From positions 30,529,781-30,593,780 of the forward strand of contig JACMZG010001913.1 of assembly GCA_018340805.1 (NCBI GenBank): DNA of 64,000 bases, read 5' to 3'. Below are positions 22,960 to 35,736 of this stretch, one piece after another (positions within the stretch are counted from its first letter, which is position 1; each line of letters starts with the position of its first letter). Position numbers and translations under genes: made by a program. Below the pieces are notes generated by a model. It ran no database searches. It was not told where the DNA came from and worked only from the letters and a program-made list of their open reading frames with translations. The DNA is from Microvelia longipes. Lineage: Eukaryota > Arthropoda > Insecta > Hemiptera > Veliidae.

Positions 22960-25900
22960 TGTATTTCTATACATATCCATTAATATTCGTGAAAAATAAA
23001 TAGTAAAAATCCCAAAAGCTTAATAGCAAGTGTCTGGGTAGGATTCAATTGTCGAGGTAAAATATTTTTTGCTTTGTTACAATTATCTAACCATTAAAAA
23101 ATTAAATCATATTTTTGGTCTTATTAAAAACAATTGCTGATTCATATAACTAAAACTCGTTATTAAAACATAGAAGACAGTGAATTGTAAATAACAATGA
23201 CAGATATTTCTATTTGAAAATCCATTTGAAAATATCCTCTTGATTTGTGTCTTTTGTTCTAAAATGATAATTAAAGGAAAATCTCAATCAAACACACCTT
23301 GGATATTTTAGAACATCCAGGTTCAATTGATATATTGAAGAGACAAAGTTAAATCCTATTCAGGAGGGGGATGATGTGCTGCTATCTAGTGATTCTAATT
23401 CGAATTTCAATTCTCCAACATCCCGCCTACCTTTCTTCTCCCCTTAGTTCCCCTTTCATTTCCTATCCCGATAATGAACCCTTCTAAAGCACAGCACATC
23501 TTAATTGGGATCCGAAATCCTTATTTTACCTTTTTCGCTTTTAAATTTTTATCTCATTTATTGCTAATTTCAGTGTGATATAATTTAAATAAATACTAAT
23601 GTATAAATTATACGTAGAATTAGGTTAAAAATAAAGTTATTTATTTTGTGAGTAGCATAATACGTATTATGAACCTCTGAATAGAACCAACTTTTATACT
23701 TATTTGTATTGCATTGTAGCTGTTTATATTTCTATTTATTTTTTATAAATTATTTATTTATAATAATTTATAATTTTTCGCATTAATGTATTGTGTTTGT
23801 TTATTTATTTTAATAGTTTATAAATGTAGCTTGTAGATATTGATTCTGGAGATGCCTACAATAATAGGCGAAATATTATATTAATTGAATAAATCATTCA
23901 AAACTTCTTATAGAACTAAAGTCCCCCTGATCAAGCCTAAGAAATTATTTATTATTTTTTCTAAACTTATCGGAATAAAATCAGAGCTAATTAATTTACT
24001 TGCGTCATCAATTAATTGAAGTTTTAATAAAATTATTTTTTTTGTATTTTTCAACAAATCAAATATTTATTTGATTTCTAGGAAAGAGTTTTTATTAATT
24101 TTGCATTACAGTTTGAAACTTATTAATCTACTCCATACTTTTTATAGTTTTAATTTAAAAACAGGTTGTCTTTGAACTTGAAATTTTAATTTCCTCTGGC
24201 ACAAGAAAATTTAATAGATAAAAGTTTTTTACAATTTATAAAAAGTAATTTATTATTTTCTTAAAATCTAAATATTTTATTTTACATAAAAAACACAACT
24301 TTTTACTTCTTTTAAATGACTATGTTTTGCCTGACCCCAGGCGAAATATATTTATATACAATGGTGACGAATACTAATAATAATAAATATTATATTTTTA
24401 GTTTGATTTAAGAGTTTATAACACTTTTAGTTATAACACTTTCAGATAATACACTATATGCACCAAAGGAGTAAAGAATGCTTTTATTTTCCTGACCAGT
24501 TAGTTGGTTCCCAAGGTGTAAGCCGAGAAAACCAAAGCATTTAACTCTTATGCAAATCCAAGTCAGTTATAACAATTACCTCTCGTAGCTAAGCCATGGA
24601 GGGAGATTCTTGCGGAGAAGAAATATTATTTCACTCCGATGGTGCATACAAGAGTTTATCTCCAGACCTTAAAGTCATTTAATAATTGCTAGTTTCTTAT
24701 TTTCATTCGCTTTGTTGCAATTTATTTATTTATTTTTTTACATCCTAATCATAAATTTAGAGAGGAAAACTATTATATTGCTAAAAACAACTTTTTTGGA
24801 CTGAAACGGATTTTGGGCCAAAAACAAATGTTAGTCAGTTCCTCCCTATAAATTTTTGGGCGTTTCACTCCAAAACAAAATCACCGCAATAAATAAAACT
24901 TTATTTAATGTGCCAATCAACATTTATGGTCTGAAACGGTTTTTGCTATACGGCTTGTTTAATACTTGAATAGGTCATATCAGTAGCCTAAAACTAAATT
25001 ATGACAGAAACGAAGTTATTAATCGACATTAATAACTTCATTCTAAAGCTATCTGTTAGGTTCAAATTTCACCTATAATGTCAAGAGATAAAAGAAATCA
25101 CTTTTTTATTTAAAAAAATATTGTCTCATAAATATTTTAATATTACATTTATTTCCTATATTATTGAATAATTTCACAAGTAAATACGTGTATTATTATT
25201 GCGTTTCTTTATCAATTTTTCCCTTATATTATTACAGTCGTATTGTTAAAAAAAGAAAATAACGCTAAGAGAAATAGTTATAACAAAATAATAGAAATAA
25301 GGGAAAAATGTTTTAAAGAATAAAGTGTAATATTTGTTGAGCTAAAGGATAAAAAGAATCAGGATAAAACCATTTCAAACACAAAAGACAGAAAAAGATT
25401 CATTAGTGGCAAAGTGAGAGGGTGTGGAGGGCTAACAGTGGTTGGATGTGGCTCAGGCAGAAGAAAAAGCTTTAAAGAGATAATAAGGTGTGGCAAAGAC
25501 AACACGAAGGACTTAGGACTGAATGTTGGATTTCCTTTTGAGTAGAACTGTCTATGTATGTTAATAGAGATAAGGATTTTCCTGTCTTATCTAATTATTT
25601 ATTGTGAAATACTTTTTTAGTATATTTTCTTAACCTAGAATTCAATTAAGAAAAAATATAATCAAGAATATTTTAATTTCTCCTTATCAGTATTTAAGTA
25701 TTGAATAACTAAGTTATAAGAAAGTTAGGCCGCATTTTAGAACCTAAAAAATGACTGAACCATAGTACACCGATAGGCTTTTGGTTAACAGATCAAGACT
25801 ATAGGTTTAATTATTTTATGAGAAAAGGAGCTGGTTAATTTTTTGAATTAATTAATGTACGCTGAAACTGGTCTCATTCGTTTACGCATGTTAAATATTG

Positions 25901-27880
25901 TAAGTTACAAATTTAGTGTAATTGAAGTACTTTCTCTCAAGTACTTCAATTTCTTTAATTCAAGATTTTTATTATTAGGGAGGCACGTATTTTTTAATAT
26001 TAGTTTAAAATGACTCGTTGTTGCCATGCTTTTTTTAGACTAAACCAGTAGCCCTAAATGTTAAGAATTATCTCTAAAAATTTCCATGGCAACCAATATA
26101 CTGTTGTTCTTTATACTGGGCCTGTTGTTAAGCATTGGTTCGCAAATGCTTGCATTTGATTCAATGCCCTTGAAAATAAAGAAAATGACACGCAACCTGT
26201 CTTATACATTTTTTGATCACTAAATAGGATTTATTTTATAAAATTTGTTCTTATTAGATTTATATATTATTTAGTTTCTTTACCTTCGTTCATTTCGATC
26301 CAAGCTAACTTTTGACATATGTATATGTTTTTGTGATAAGAACGTCAAAAGTTTCCCCCTCCTCTCGCTTACCCGACCATTCCACTCTGACTTCTTCCAT
26401 GTGGCCTCACGTATGACCTGTTCGTTAAGCTTGAAGATCCTACAAATCTTTTGAAATTATAAAAATGAAGAAAAAATTAAATATCAGTATTTAAAATTTT
26501 TGCTAGTTAATATTGCTCTTATTTCGAAAGAAAACGACAGTTGTGAGGTTGGTCACATGGAAGGAGTGGGAGGAGTAATCAACTCAGTTAATACTTCTGA
26601 TTCCAAAAATATTTATTTCCCATTTAACCCAGGTATTTTAAAATATATTGAAATATTTCAAAATTTGTCTGAATTTGATGTTATAATCTTTTTGTATTCT
26701 TTATGTAACAGGAGGGCCTCCCCTCTCTTAGAGAATTATACTCCATTTTCCTACTCCATGCCCTCTTCCCCTTCATTCTATTGATTTCATAAGATATATT
26801 TTCCTTGAAAATTTGCTGATAGATAAGAACCGGATACCGGTTGCATTAAATTATATCGATAAGAGGTGGCTAGAATTTCCGATTTATATAACTATCAAAA
26901 CTGAAGACCTAGTTTTAAACGTCTATCTAATTTACCATGGTGTTCTTTGAAAGGCAATGAGAATAACAACAATCATGAAATATCTTCGTTACATGAAGTT
27001 AGTGAGAGTCCGAAAATTTTAGAAGCCCTTTGAAATTAAATGTAATTACGCCTTGTTTGGGGTCTTATCACTGAACGCCAGAGAAGAGGGAGGTTCTTCA
27101 GTTTAAAATAAGGAGACCATTAGTGCGATTTGTCATAGCTAACGAGTGACTCCTCACTACTTTCATAAAGTCTTCGCCGGTTTGTTTATTTAGTTTTTAT
27201 TTAATTCTGTCATGTTACAATTATTTTACATTTTTAATTACTGTATAGCACACGGCTATAAACATTAGACAGGGCGTTAAAAATCTTTTGAGGGAAAGAA
27301 TTCTATTGGTGCAAACCGATCATGCCTCTTTCCTTCCACTTCATGCCAATCTCGGTACAAAAAATGACCTTTTTCGCAAATAAAGTCATAAAAAGGCAAC
27401 ACTGATTTTAAATATTTGTAACCTCGCGTCACATTTTTTTCCTCATTGTGCATTACGTAATTAAAAAATTTAACTCCACTTAATTCATACTTCCGAACAA
27501 AGTAAAAGCAACACTTAATTGGTAACTTTATACTTGAATAAATATTGGTTTATAGTAAAATAACACTACATTAAGTAACTTTTAAATAATGAAATACTAC
27601 ATGAAATAAAATCAATTAATCAATTGATGAAATTCAAAACATAACCTGACGTACAGTGTTGCTAAGGTAGGGATATTTTTATTACTTAAAACAGGTTTGT
27701 TTTTTTGTTAAGAAAATGGGTTGGAAGCATTGAGATTGTGGCGAGCTATCAACTGATTTGTTTTTATACTATAGTTTAGATTTTGGAATTTTTTATGTTT
27801 TTTTTGTTTTTGTTCTTCTCTTTCTTACGTAATAATATTTTTCTTATTTTGGTGTAGTCCTATGATTTATTTTCATTGTT
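22960..27880. other. Intron stretch with short hairpins
   Basis: Two clean hairpins: GAAGTTATTAAT / ATTAATAACTTC (25012-25039, 4-nt loop) and AATTGAAGTACTT / AAGTACTTCAATT (25920-25951, 6-nt loop). The frame at 26500-26784 has no domain. The segment at 23846-23873 is a degenerate hammerhead-like hairpin, listed separately. Confidence 0.5.
23846..23873 (+). ncRNA. Degenerate hammerhead-like motif
   Basis: CTGGAGA (one change from CTGANGA), an unpaired T, perfect stem GCCTA/TAGGC around a 6-nt loop, then GAAA. It has the same spacing as the better motifs, but a core base is changed and no stem I is seen. Confidence 0.3.
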
Positions 27881-27965
27881 CAGGCAGTGATGATGACCGA
27901 AACGCTGAAAGCTGACTCTATTAATAATTATTAAAAGTGAAGAGACTAGGGTATTATATACTTAT
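27881..27965 (+). repeat. Hammerhead-like repeat family, degenerate copy
   Basis: 'GGCAGTGATGATGACCG...GCTGAAAGCTGACTC' at 27883-27918 matches the family at 36557-36598 and 56132-56170, followed by the shared 'gtgaagagact'. The first core base is changed (GTGATGA) and stem II is poor. Confidence 0.45.
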
Positions 27966-28650
27966 AAAACAAAATACTTATCTTGCGCTTTTTTTCTAAG
28001 TGTTATTTGTTTACTTTTTTTTATCGAAACCTACGTTGAGTAAAAACAAAGGGTTGAAAAAAAAAACATTTTCGACTATAATTTGTTCTTTTATTCTTCT
28101 TTTTTTCCTCTCCTAATTTTAAAGTAATTTTAACAACAGTAATAAACAATGGCTAAAATTAAAAAAAAGTAGTAAAGCCCTTGGAAAAGTCTATTAAGGA
28201 TTGGATTAAGACCTGTCATAATTACAGTGTTAATGGTCATTACAAACCTCTTTCCCTTACAAAATACCTCTCCTTTCCTGAAAATCCTGTCTCTCCACAC
28301 AAAAAATCTTATTGTTATATTCTTAAAAAGGTTAAATCTCTTTGCACTTGTACATAAAAATTCAAAACAAATAAATACATAAAAAAAATCCTTTCTCTCT
28401 CAAGAAGAGTATAGTCTTGTTGGATTTTTTGTTTGAAAAAAATCATTGTTCTCTTAAGGCCTCGGTAATTAGTTTTTAAGTACGTTGTTAAAAATATGTT
28501 ATTTAAAAATAAATTACTCTGATGAATTATTAGGTGTAAATAAATTGCTCTTGATTGGTTTACTTATTAAATTCTTTTAGCGAATTTCCTTCAGGAAAAA
28601 AGGCCAAAGTCGATAATGAAGTGGATGGCATAGCAAAACTAGAAGTTTCA
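27966..28650. other. Intron stretch, nothing recognised
   Basis: AT-rich, with several A runs; no feature supported. Confidence 0.5.
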
Positions 28651-28652
28651 CA

Positions 28653-28732
28653 TATTATATATATATATATATAATATATATAATATATATATTATATATA
28701 TATATATATATATATTACATATATATATTTTA
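28653..28732. repeat. (AT)n microsatellite
   Basis: Alternating AT with a few TT/AA interruptions; it lies just before a SINE. Confidence 0.95.
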
Positions 28733-28740
28733 TAAGAGGA

Positions 28741-28960
28741 GGGGGGATCCCGGGGTAATGGTGAGCAAGTGCGCCAGCCACCCAGACCCAGGGTTCAAAC
28801 CGCGGTCGGGGCCTCTAGGATTTTTATGCGAGGGATAAACTTTCACGTACTGTTCTTTGAAAGGGACTTTAAACCAATAGTTTCGAGCCTGTGCGATGTC
28901 AGGTACTCGTAAAAGAACCCTAATCCTAAATGAACTTGGGTTTAGGCAAAATTTACTATT
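28741..28960 (+). mobile_element. tRNA-derived SINE
   Basis: The tRNA-like head at about 28755-28815 has an A-box-like GGTGAGCAAGTGCG and a good B box in GGGTTCAAACC (28792-28802). A G/C-richer body of about 150 bp follows, out of keeping with its AT-rich surroundings. The 3' end is not defined. Confidence 0.55.
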
Positions 28961-29740
28961 AATCTCAATAGTAGTTTATATTAAATACATGTGTATGTTT
29001 CTGCCTTATGGTTTCAAAAGCAGGAAAGCCTGGTACACACGTGCAGTGGGGCACGTGTTGTTTTAAGTTTCAGCTATAGAAACTTAGAGTAAAACAACAG
29101 CTGTTTAATGAATTAGTCGTCAAATCCCTGCACTAAGACTCATACGGTAGAACACTATTTAACATTTAAGGGATTCAGTAAAAAGGGCCCAACAAAGCGG
29201 CCTTAGCATTTATCACCATTGTCCGTAGCTTTGCATTCACTTTTCAGCTTTAATTTCAAAAGCTCTTAACTTCTTTTTTTTAAAAAGAACGACTTCTTTT
29301 TTTTGGACAATAAACGATTTCAGCGATGGTCAGCGCTTAAGCGCTGACCATCGTTTATTGTCCAACTCTTCACTTTTTGCGTTTTAATGTAATGGTTTCG
29401 GATTTCTTGGGTAAAAACATTACATTTTTATATTCCTGTCCTATAAACGAGGAAAAATAAAATAAATACATTTGATTCATATTGTAGATAAAATTATGAA
29501 GACTATCAACTCTAAGATTGTAAAACGGTAGTTAATGTAGGTAAAATAATAAAGTCTACATTATTTTACTTAAAATTCTTAACAGTTAAATAATCAATTT
29601 TTCGATGTCTTTACCTTTGTAATTAGATTTTCACATATGACAAAAAAATAATTAAAATTAATTAAATTATAAAAAAAAATAATTAGATAAGTATTGATGA
29701 CAAAAAAGCCGCTTTTAACTTACATTTACGATACCATTAA
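28961..29740. other. Intron stretch holding one large palindrome
   Basis: Besides the palindrome at 29305-29364 nothing was recognised. Confidence 0.5.
29305..29364. repeat. Palindrome with 10-nt asymmetry
   Basis: The right arm AAGCGCTGACCATCGTTTATTGTCC is the exact inverse of the left arm, apart from an extra 9-10 nt (TTTCAGCGA-type) in the left arm. The centre CGCTT/AAGCG has no loop. Confidence 0.85.
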
Positions 29741-29741
29741 A

Positions 29742-29800
29742 ACTAAAATAATTCTGGGGGAGGGGGGTCCGCATGCCGGGCGGATTTCCTTTGAAATGTG
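29742..29800 (+). repeat. Fragment of the 'ggtccgcatg' SINE family
   Basis: 'ataattctggggga...ggtccgcatgccggg...atttcctttgaaatg' matches the starts of the copies at 38655 and 63425. Confidence 0.4.
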
Positions 29801-29980
29801 TCATTTTTAAAAAGATTTGCATATATTCATCCCATTGGAAATACAAAACTGTGCTAATCCTTCTAAATTCATCAGTGCAGTGTTTGTTTGCATCAATTTA
29901 AAGCTTAGTTGATGTATAAACTCAAACTGATGCACAAACTCAAACTTTGAGTTTGTAAGCATACATTTGAAAGTAAATTC

Positions 29981-30066
29981 GTCCAGGTTAGTTACGTAGC
30001 CAGTTAATAGGGGCGCTAGTGTGTAATTTGGTAGTTTCGCCATGCCAACAACGAGAATGCGCCACT
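29981..30066 (-). repeat. Dispersed repeat, copy 2 (mate at 22571-22647)
   Basis: The reverse complement matches the earlier copy over about 80 bp, including the invariant blocks ACCAAATTACA and TGGCTACGTAACTAACC. The 108-aa minus-strand frame across it has no recognisable domain. Confidence 0.65.
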
Positions 30067-30133
30067 TTTGTCTTATTTTCAGCAAACTATTTCTGGCACA
30101 TAACTGATTTAAGAAATATCTATGAAAGCCCAT

Positions 30134-33100
30134 AAAATGCTTGTAAAGGATGGTAGGGAATGATTAAGAGATGTAATGACACACAAACTAAAGGATAAAT
30201 AGCAAAACCAAACTTAGTTAAATAATTAGAATACTGGAAAGTAGAAATCACGGGGTCGGAGAAAACACTTTAGATGGACTGACTCCCGATATTTATCAAT
30301 ATACTAACGCCCTCGAAACAGGGCTACCAGCAAACAAACAAGAAATTTTAGACACGGCAAAATGACACAACAAGAATCACCATCAAAGACCTACAATTCA
30401 ATTAGTAGCCCCTATGGTCCCAGAAAATTCCACTCTTACTTAAATATTCATCCTTGGCGACTTGGTTTGGTCCCGAATCTAGAAAAATGAAGAGCCAAGT
30501 TCACTCTGACTGTCGTAACTCTCAATGTAAAAGTGGTAAGATCTTATCACTTTTATCAGTGGTATATTTATTAGATTCTATCAGCACTATTGATTGGTTT
30601 CTTGATTCTTTTTAACAAAATTTGTTAAGGTACTTTTTATTATTTCGCGGAAATTAGTGAGCAGATTTTAAATAATTACAAACTCAAGCTGACAAACAAC
30701 GGTGTTAATGACATTGCAAGATGATCGCTTTAAAAAATTAACTAAAGACATTTTCAGGTTAGCGCTTATTAATCTAGCAATTGGCTTGTAAATCTTTTTG
30801 TAAATCTTTAGTTGGTAATTTAAGAAATAGGTGATAATTTAAAAAAAAAAGTAGTTTTTAATTTGTGTATTATTACACTGCTTAGTTATTGATATAAGAG
30901 ATTAAAAAACAAAAGAAAAAAGTTATGTTTTAATTTATGTTAGAATAAAACTAAATGATTGTAACAACGTTCATTTGTGTCTTGAATTTTTTTCGTTGAT
31001 CGCCTTCTAAAAACAATATCAAAACAACAATATTTCGAGACTATAAACATCTTAATTATTCCAGTGAAAATTATATTAATAAAATTTAACTACTTGAAAT
31101 TGTTAAAGAGAGAATATTAAAGGTTATAGCAATATCAAGAAGGTTATAAATATTGTGTAATAAAGGTTATGTTACTTAAATAGGGAATAAGGGTTAACAC
31201 TTGAATTAATACTGGAAGAGGTCGGAAAGTTTAATTTTCGTATCAAGTATCATTTTAATATTTATGTTTGTCTTTATAATGTTACTAATAAGTCAAGTTT
31301 ATTAGTTTTTATGTTTTTTAATGACATGCATATGATAACGTGTTAGTTTTTCTAAAATAATATATTTTATATATTATATTATTTTAAAATAAATTCTGTT
31401 TGGGAGGACTGCATAAAAATTACAGAATATACTAAGTTTTTAACTGATAATAACGAAAATGTCTTAATTATTATTCAAACCAATTTTACTCGGCATCTTA
31501 TTCTAAGTGAAGCTCTCCATTTGTAAATTTTCCTTCATCTAAACTTTCTTTCCCTAGTCGGGACCAATTTCAGTTACTTGCCTTTTACCACTACTGTGGA
31601 AAACCAATTTCTTGTTTGGTTTTAAGCCAATTCCGATGTAGGAGGAAATCATAATCTAAAATAACGGAGTAGAGTTCTATAGAAATTCAAAACCCCTTTG
31701 GAAAAGTTGTAAGTGCCTTCTGCCAGTGTCTCTGTATTTAAAGTATCTTTCAAGAGGAAAACTAATTTTCAACTTAATTTTCTTATTATTTACAATGATC
31801 TTCAATTTCTTGATATTTTTAAAGTAGCGTTTTTATGTTGAAATAAAGTGAATGGATGAACCATGATTATAAATTTAAATAATAATTTATTTTTTGCAAA
31901 ATGAAAATTTCACCGGAAGATATAAACTTTAATTATTTATCTTTTAAATATTTTTTCAATATTTACACTACTTTATTATTTTTTTTAAATAACTTTTCAT
32001 AATTTGACTTATGATTGGTTTTTATTTCTATAAAAAAATATAAAACATTGCATTTAAAAAAAATGATTGCAAGGTTATTTATCTGCTTATGGCTGGAAAA
32101 TTAATCATTACTGTACTGTTTTTAAGCTGCAAAATGTAATTTTACCAACACTGTTAACAAAATATTTAAAAACAGGTCAGGGAATTTGGTTGGAAATTCT
32201 CGCCTTTCGATGGCACATTTAAGTATAATGGCAAAGAATTCAAAACTCAAAATCAAAATTAAAATTCTCTCAGGGGAGAAATGATTGAGTTGAGGTTATT
32301 ATGGTGCAGGTTATTAAGTTAATTTCGGTGTTTATCGTCTTGTAAACTTGATTTTTGTTTATAATAATATTTTCTATGTAATAATACTTAAAATGCGGTA
32401 CATTATTAAGTATTAAACATTTTAATTAAATACAAAATAAAAATAATTTTACATAAACTGTTGGCAAAACTGATATTCATGGCTTTTTTAAGTTTTTACC
32501 AGCTGTTTATAAATCGTCAGATTTTTATTGTTTATTTTGTAACTTATTTAATTATTTGTTGATTTATTTTGTTCAAAAAAAAGAATCACTAAAGCTGTGA
32601 GTGTTGCAACAACTTGGAGCAATATTTATTCCCACCTACCAGAGTTTATGTAAACAATCTGTCAAAATATTATTAAAGCCCAGTTTCATTCGTATTAGTA
32701 AATTATTTTGAACGCAATCATTTCTAAAATACAAAAAGTAATATTTATAAAAACGTTTTACAAAAACCCACACTGAGCTAGATTATTAATAAACTAAAAG
32801 TTGGTGATAAAAACTAAGTTTTATATTAATAAAACCGACTTGTAACTCAGTCTAACTAGGTTCGGACTTAAGTTTAGAAATTTAACAATTGAATATTACA
32901 GGTTATTGTTATGGACAAGAAAATGTTGATTATTAAATAGAAAAATGCTACAAATCTACAAGTATACCCTTGGTAACACATGTAAATTTGTCATTATAAG
33001 TTGTTTTTTTACAATTTTTGTAACTAAAAGACTTGTACTTTTGTGAAACGGGCCCCAGATTTTATATTTATAGCCCAATAAATATTTTTCAAATTCCTTA

Positions 33101-33830
33101 AAAAATATAATAATAATTTTGAATCTTTTATTTATTTATCAAGTCTGAAAGACTACTTGCTTGTTATTAGAGCTCTTATTGATATTTTGATGTATTTTTA
33201 CACTTAATAACCCTTGTGAATTAATTTTGTATCACCTCGCTAAAAGAATCCATTGAAGCATTAACTTTATTAATAAAAAGATGTTTAATGATCATAAAAT
33301 AAAGAAAAAAGGAAGTAAATAAACATAAATAAAATGACGAATGGTATTGAATTAAGAATACAAAGATATAGTAAGAGAAAAAGATCTATAAAAAGATTGA
33401 TCGCGTAGAGATGACCCCTCCCCCGTCAATCATCATCATTTTTATAACCCTCTATCAATCAAACAAACAAAGAAAATATATATTTGGTCGGAAAACTGGA
33501 AAAACGGGGGTGAAAAAATGGCTGCGGAAAGTCATTTTCAGCAACATCTACTTCGGGGGAAGGAGGGGTATTGTGTGGTTTTGAGGTCGGAAAGGTGTCG
33601 AGTGAAAAACAATTTGGGTCGCTTTCATGCTAGCTCTGTCTTCCATCAATTTTTATTATTTTTTATTTTATATTGTCATTAAAAGTTTTTTTGTTGTATT
33701 ATCTTTTGTAAGAAAGGGTTCGATAAAATTTATTTTTAGATTTTTCTTAGCTATTTCTTAGTTTTGTTATATTTTTTTTAGACAATATACATATTGAAAA
33801 ATTTATATTTTTATATGCCTGTCTATAAAT
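30134..33830. other. Intron stretch, nothing recognised
   Basis: AT-rich with frequent A and T runs. A near-perfect 28-bp palindrome is at 30526-30553 (TAAAAGTGGTAAGA mirrored by its inverse with one mismatch). No coding content was seen. Confidence 0.5.
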
Positions 33831-33863
33831 ACTCACACACACACATACATACGTATATAAATA

Positions 33864-33934
<71 letters not shown>
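33831..33934. repeat. (CA)n then (AT)n microsatellite
   Basis: A short CA run (about 33833-33845) leads into about 70 bp of AT repeats, with interruptions. A periodic Tyr-Ile minus-strand frame is an artefact. Confidence 0.95.
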
Positions 33935-33935
<1 letters not shown>

Positions 33936-33941
33936 CAAATA

Positions 33942-34033
33942 AAATAACTTAAAGATGGTTAAAAATATTGAAGAAAAGGATGTACTCGAGCTTTCCTTCT
34001 ATGTTTTAACCATCTGTAAGTTATTTTAATTGT
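33942..34033. mobile_element. Small foldback element inside an (AT)n tract
   Basis: The left arm TAAAATAACTTAAAGATGGTTAAAA (33947-33965 in part) and right arm TTTTAACCATCTGTAAGTTATTTTA (34004-34028) are inverse. Inner blocks GAAGAAAAGG / CCTTC extend the stem. AT microsatellites lie on both sides (to 33934, from 34074), as if a TA-seeking MITE had entered one tract. Confidence 0.65.
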
Positions 34034-34073
34034 TGTTTATAATCTTATGATTTCTTTTCTATTTTTTATTGTT

Positions 34074-34075
34074 GT

Positions 34076-34106
<31 letters not shown>

Positions 34107-34108
34107 AT

Positions 34109-34161
<53 letters not shown>

Positions 34162-34162
34162 A
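34074..34162. repeat. (AT)n microsatellite
   Basis: AT alternation with a few interruptions. Confidence 0.95.
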
Positions 34163-34280
34163 TAATATGTATATATGACAAGCAAATTGCAATGCTACAT
34201 CTGGGAACTGTTTTTATATGTAACTGCAACTACATTTTGTGTGTTACATTTCCTAGGTGTCTTTAGCACAATTATATTGT

Positions 34281-34324
34281 GCCATCTATTCATGTTTTGC
34301 AAAACTCAGTAGTATCAAATGATA
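34281..34324. repeat. Dispersed repeat, mate of 17700-17757
   Basis: 'tctattcatgttttgcaaaactcagtagtatcaaatgata' is nearly identical to the earlier copy in the same orientation. Confidence 0.55.
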
Positions 34325-34329
34325 TATGA

Positions 34330-35600
34330 ATCTCTAAAACTAATTTTTGACACACTCCTACTTCTGACCCACGCCTTGCTAATGAAGGACATTGGCTAAA
34401 ATGAAGCGTATAATTACTTAATTAAACCTCTCCACCCCTCTAAGGTCTATTTCTACTACAGATAGTTGCGTTCGGATATCTGTTTAGATATATCTAGATA
34501 TTATAATTCTTTCCTCTTTCTTTTAACAACTTACATGAAGTATTTCCTTTTAACACCATCCTGCATATTTTCACTTAATATAAACTTAACTAAACAGTAA
34601 AGTTTTCTTTGGTATGTAAGTGCTTTGTATAGCTTACTTTAAAGGAAAATTGTTTCACCATATTAAAGGGAAAGTCTCGTATTTTTTGATAGATTAAACG
34701 GGGTTTTTTAAATAAAGAGAATAAAATATTAAAAAAGTTTTCGTTACGAATTTCCTTTATTATAAATCGTTTTTGGGAGACAATTAAGTATCAATTTAAT
34801 TTACTAATCGATATAATTATATTATTTTTGAGAAGGGAGGGATTTTTTTTGGTTTACATTGGTCAAGTATTCATAAAGCCTTAAGAATATTTCTATATGT
34901 TCTATATAGAGTTTTAATAATTTCCTCTGTAAATTAAATTCTTCCTAGGAAGAGTAAATAGCAGCTCATTGCATAGACAGATAAAACTCAAGTTGATATT
35001 TCAATTGGTTAAATAAGGAATTAAAGCGAGTATGGCGATACAGGGGTTCCAGCTTCAGCGATTTGGTTGTTCATTAGCAGCACTGATCCCAAAAGGAAGC
35101 GGAGAATATAAAAAGTGTGTTAACTGAATAGGTTAGACTCATGTATTTCCGGTGTACTTAATTATTAAATATTTGTTGTAACAGTTTGTTAATTTTATCA
35201 CCATTTTCTAAACGTTGATTAAAGGAATTTCCTTATGTTTTTCCTTTTGATAATTTACTTTTAATTCCTTTTAATTTTGCTTATTAAATTTAATGAGGCA
35301 TAAGTACATGATTTTACTGTTTGCGTTGGATTAATTTATACTATACAGCAAGCCTCGCTTCATAATTAGATTATCTTCATGAGCATGTCGGCCTCGAGAT
35401 AATAATAAGTTTCATCCTTTCGCTCTGCCTTAAAAGGATAAACTTCCTTAAACTTGAGCTGTAAAACTTTTATTCATTCCTTTATGCTTAAATAGCTATT
35501 ATTTATTTACATGTATCAAGTAACTGATATCCGCAATTAACACTGTCATCACTCAGGTTACAGATCTACAAACCACTGTGATGCTTAAAACTAATATAAC
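34330..35600. other. Intron stretch, nothing recognised
   Basis: AT-rich; no coding frame or clear repeat. Confidence 0.5.
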
Positions 35601-35607
35601 GTTAGAC

Positions 35608-35736
35608 GTTCACTCATCCAAGTATTGACCTTGGCCAAAAGAACTTAACTTTCTTGACCTTACGAAAGTTTGAGTGGTCTCCCATTTAAGTATTAATCTG
35701 GCCGATAGTGCTTAACTTTCTTCACCTAACGAAAGT
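35608..35736 (-). ncRNA. Two tandem 5S rRNA-like fragments
   Basis: On the minus strand, two units of about 66 bp each read as the 3' half of 5S rRNA. One is 'aaagttaagcactatcggcc' then 'attaatacttaaatgggagacc' (35673-35721). The other is 'aaagttaagttcttttggcc' then 'ggtcaatacttggatgagtg' (35611-35655). GTTAAGC, the central GGCC and TACTTGGATGGGTGACC correspond to the 5S internal promoter region. The joining sequence 'actttcgtwaggt' repeats too. These are pseudogene-like fragments and not part of the 0.7-0.8 kb repeat seen elsewhere. Confidence 0.6.

Noticed and set aside
29807..30133. 108-codon minus-strand frame
   Set aside because: It overlaps a dispersed repeat shared with 22.57 kb. The similar peptide there follows from DNA similarity only.
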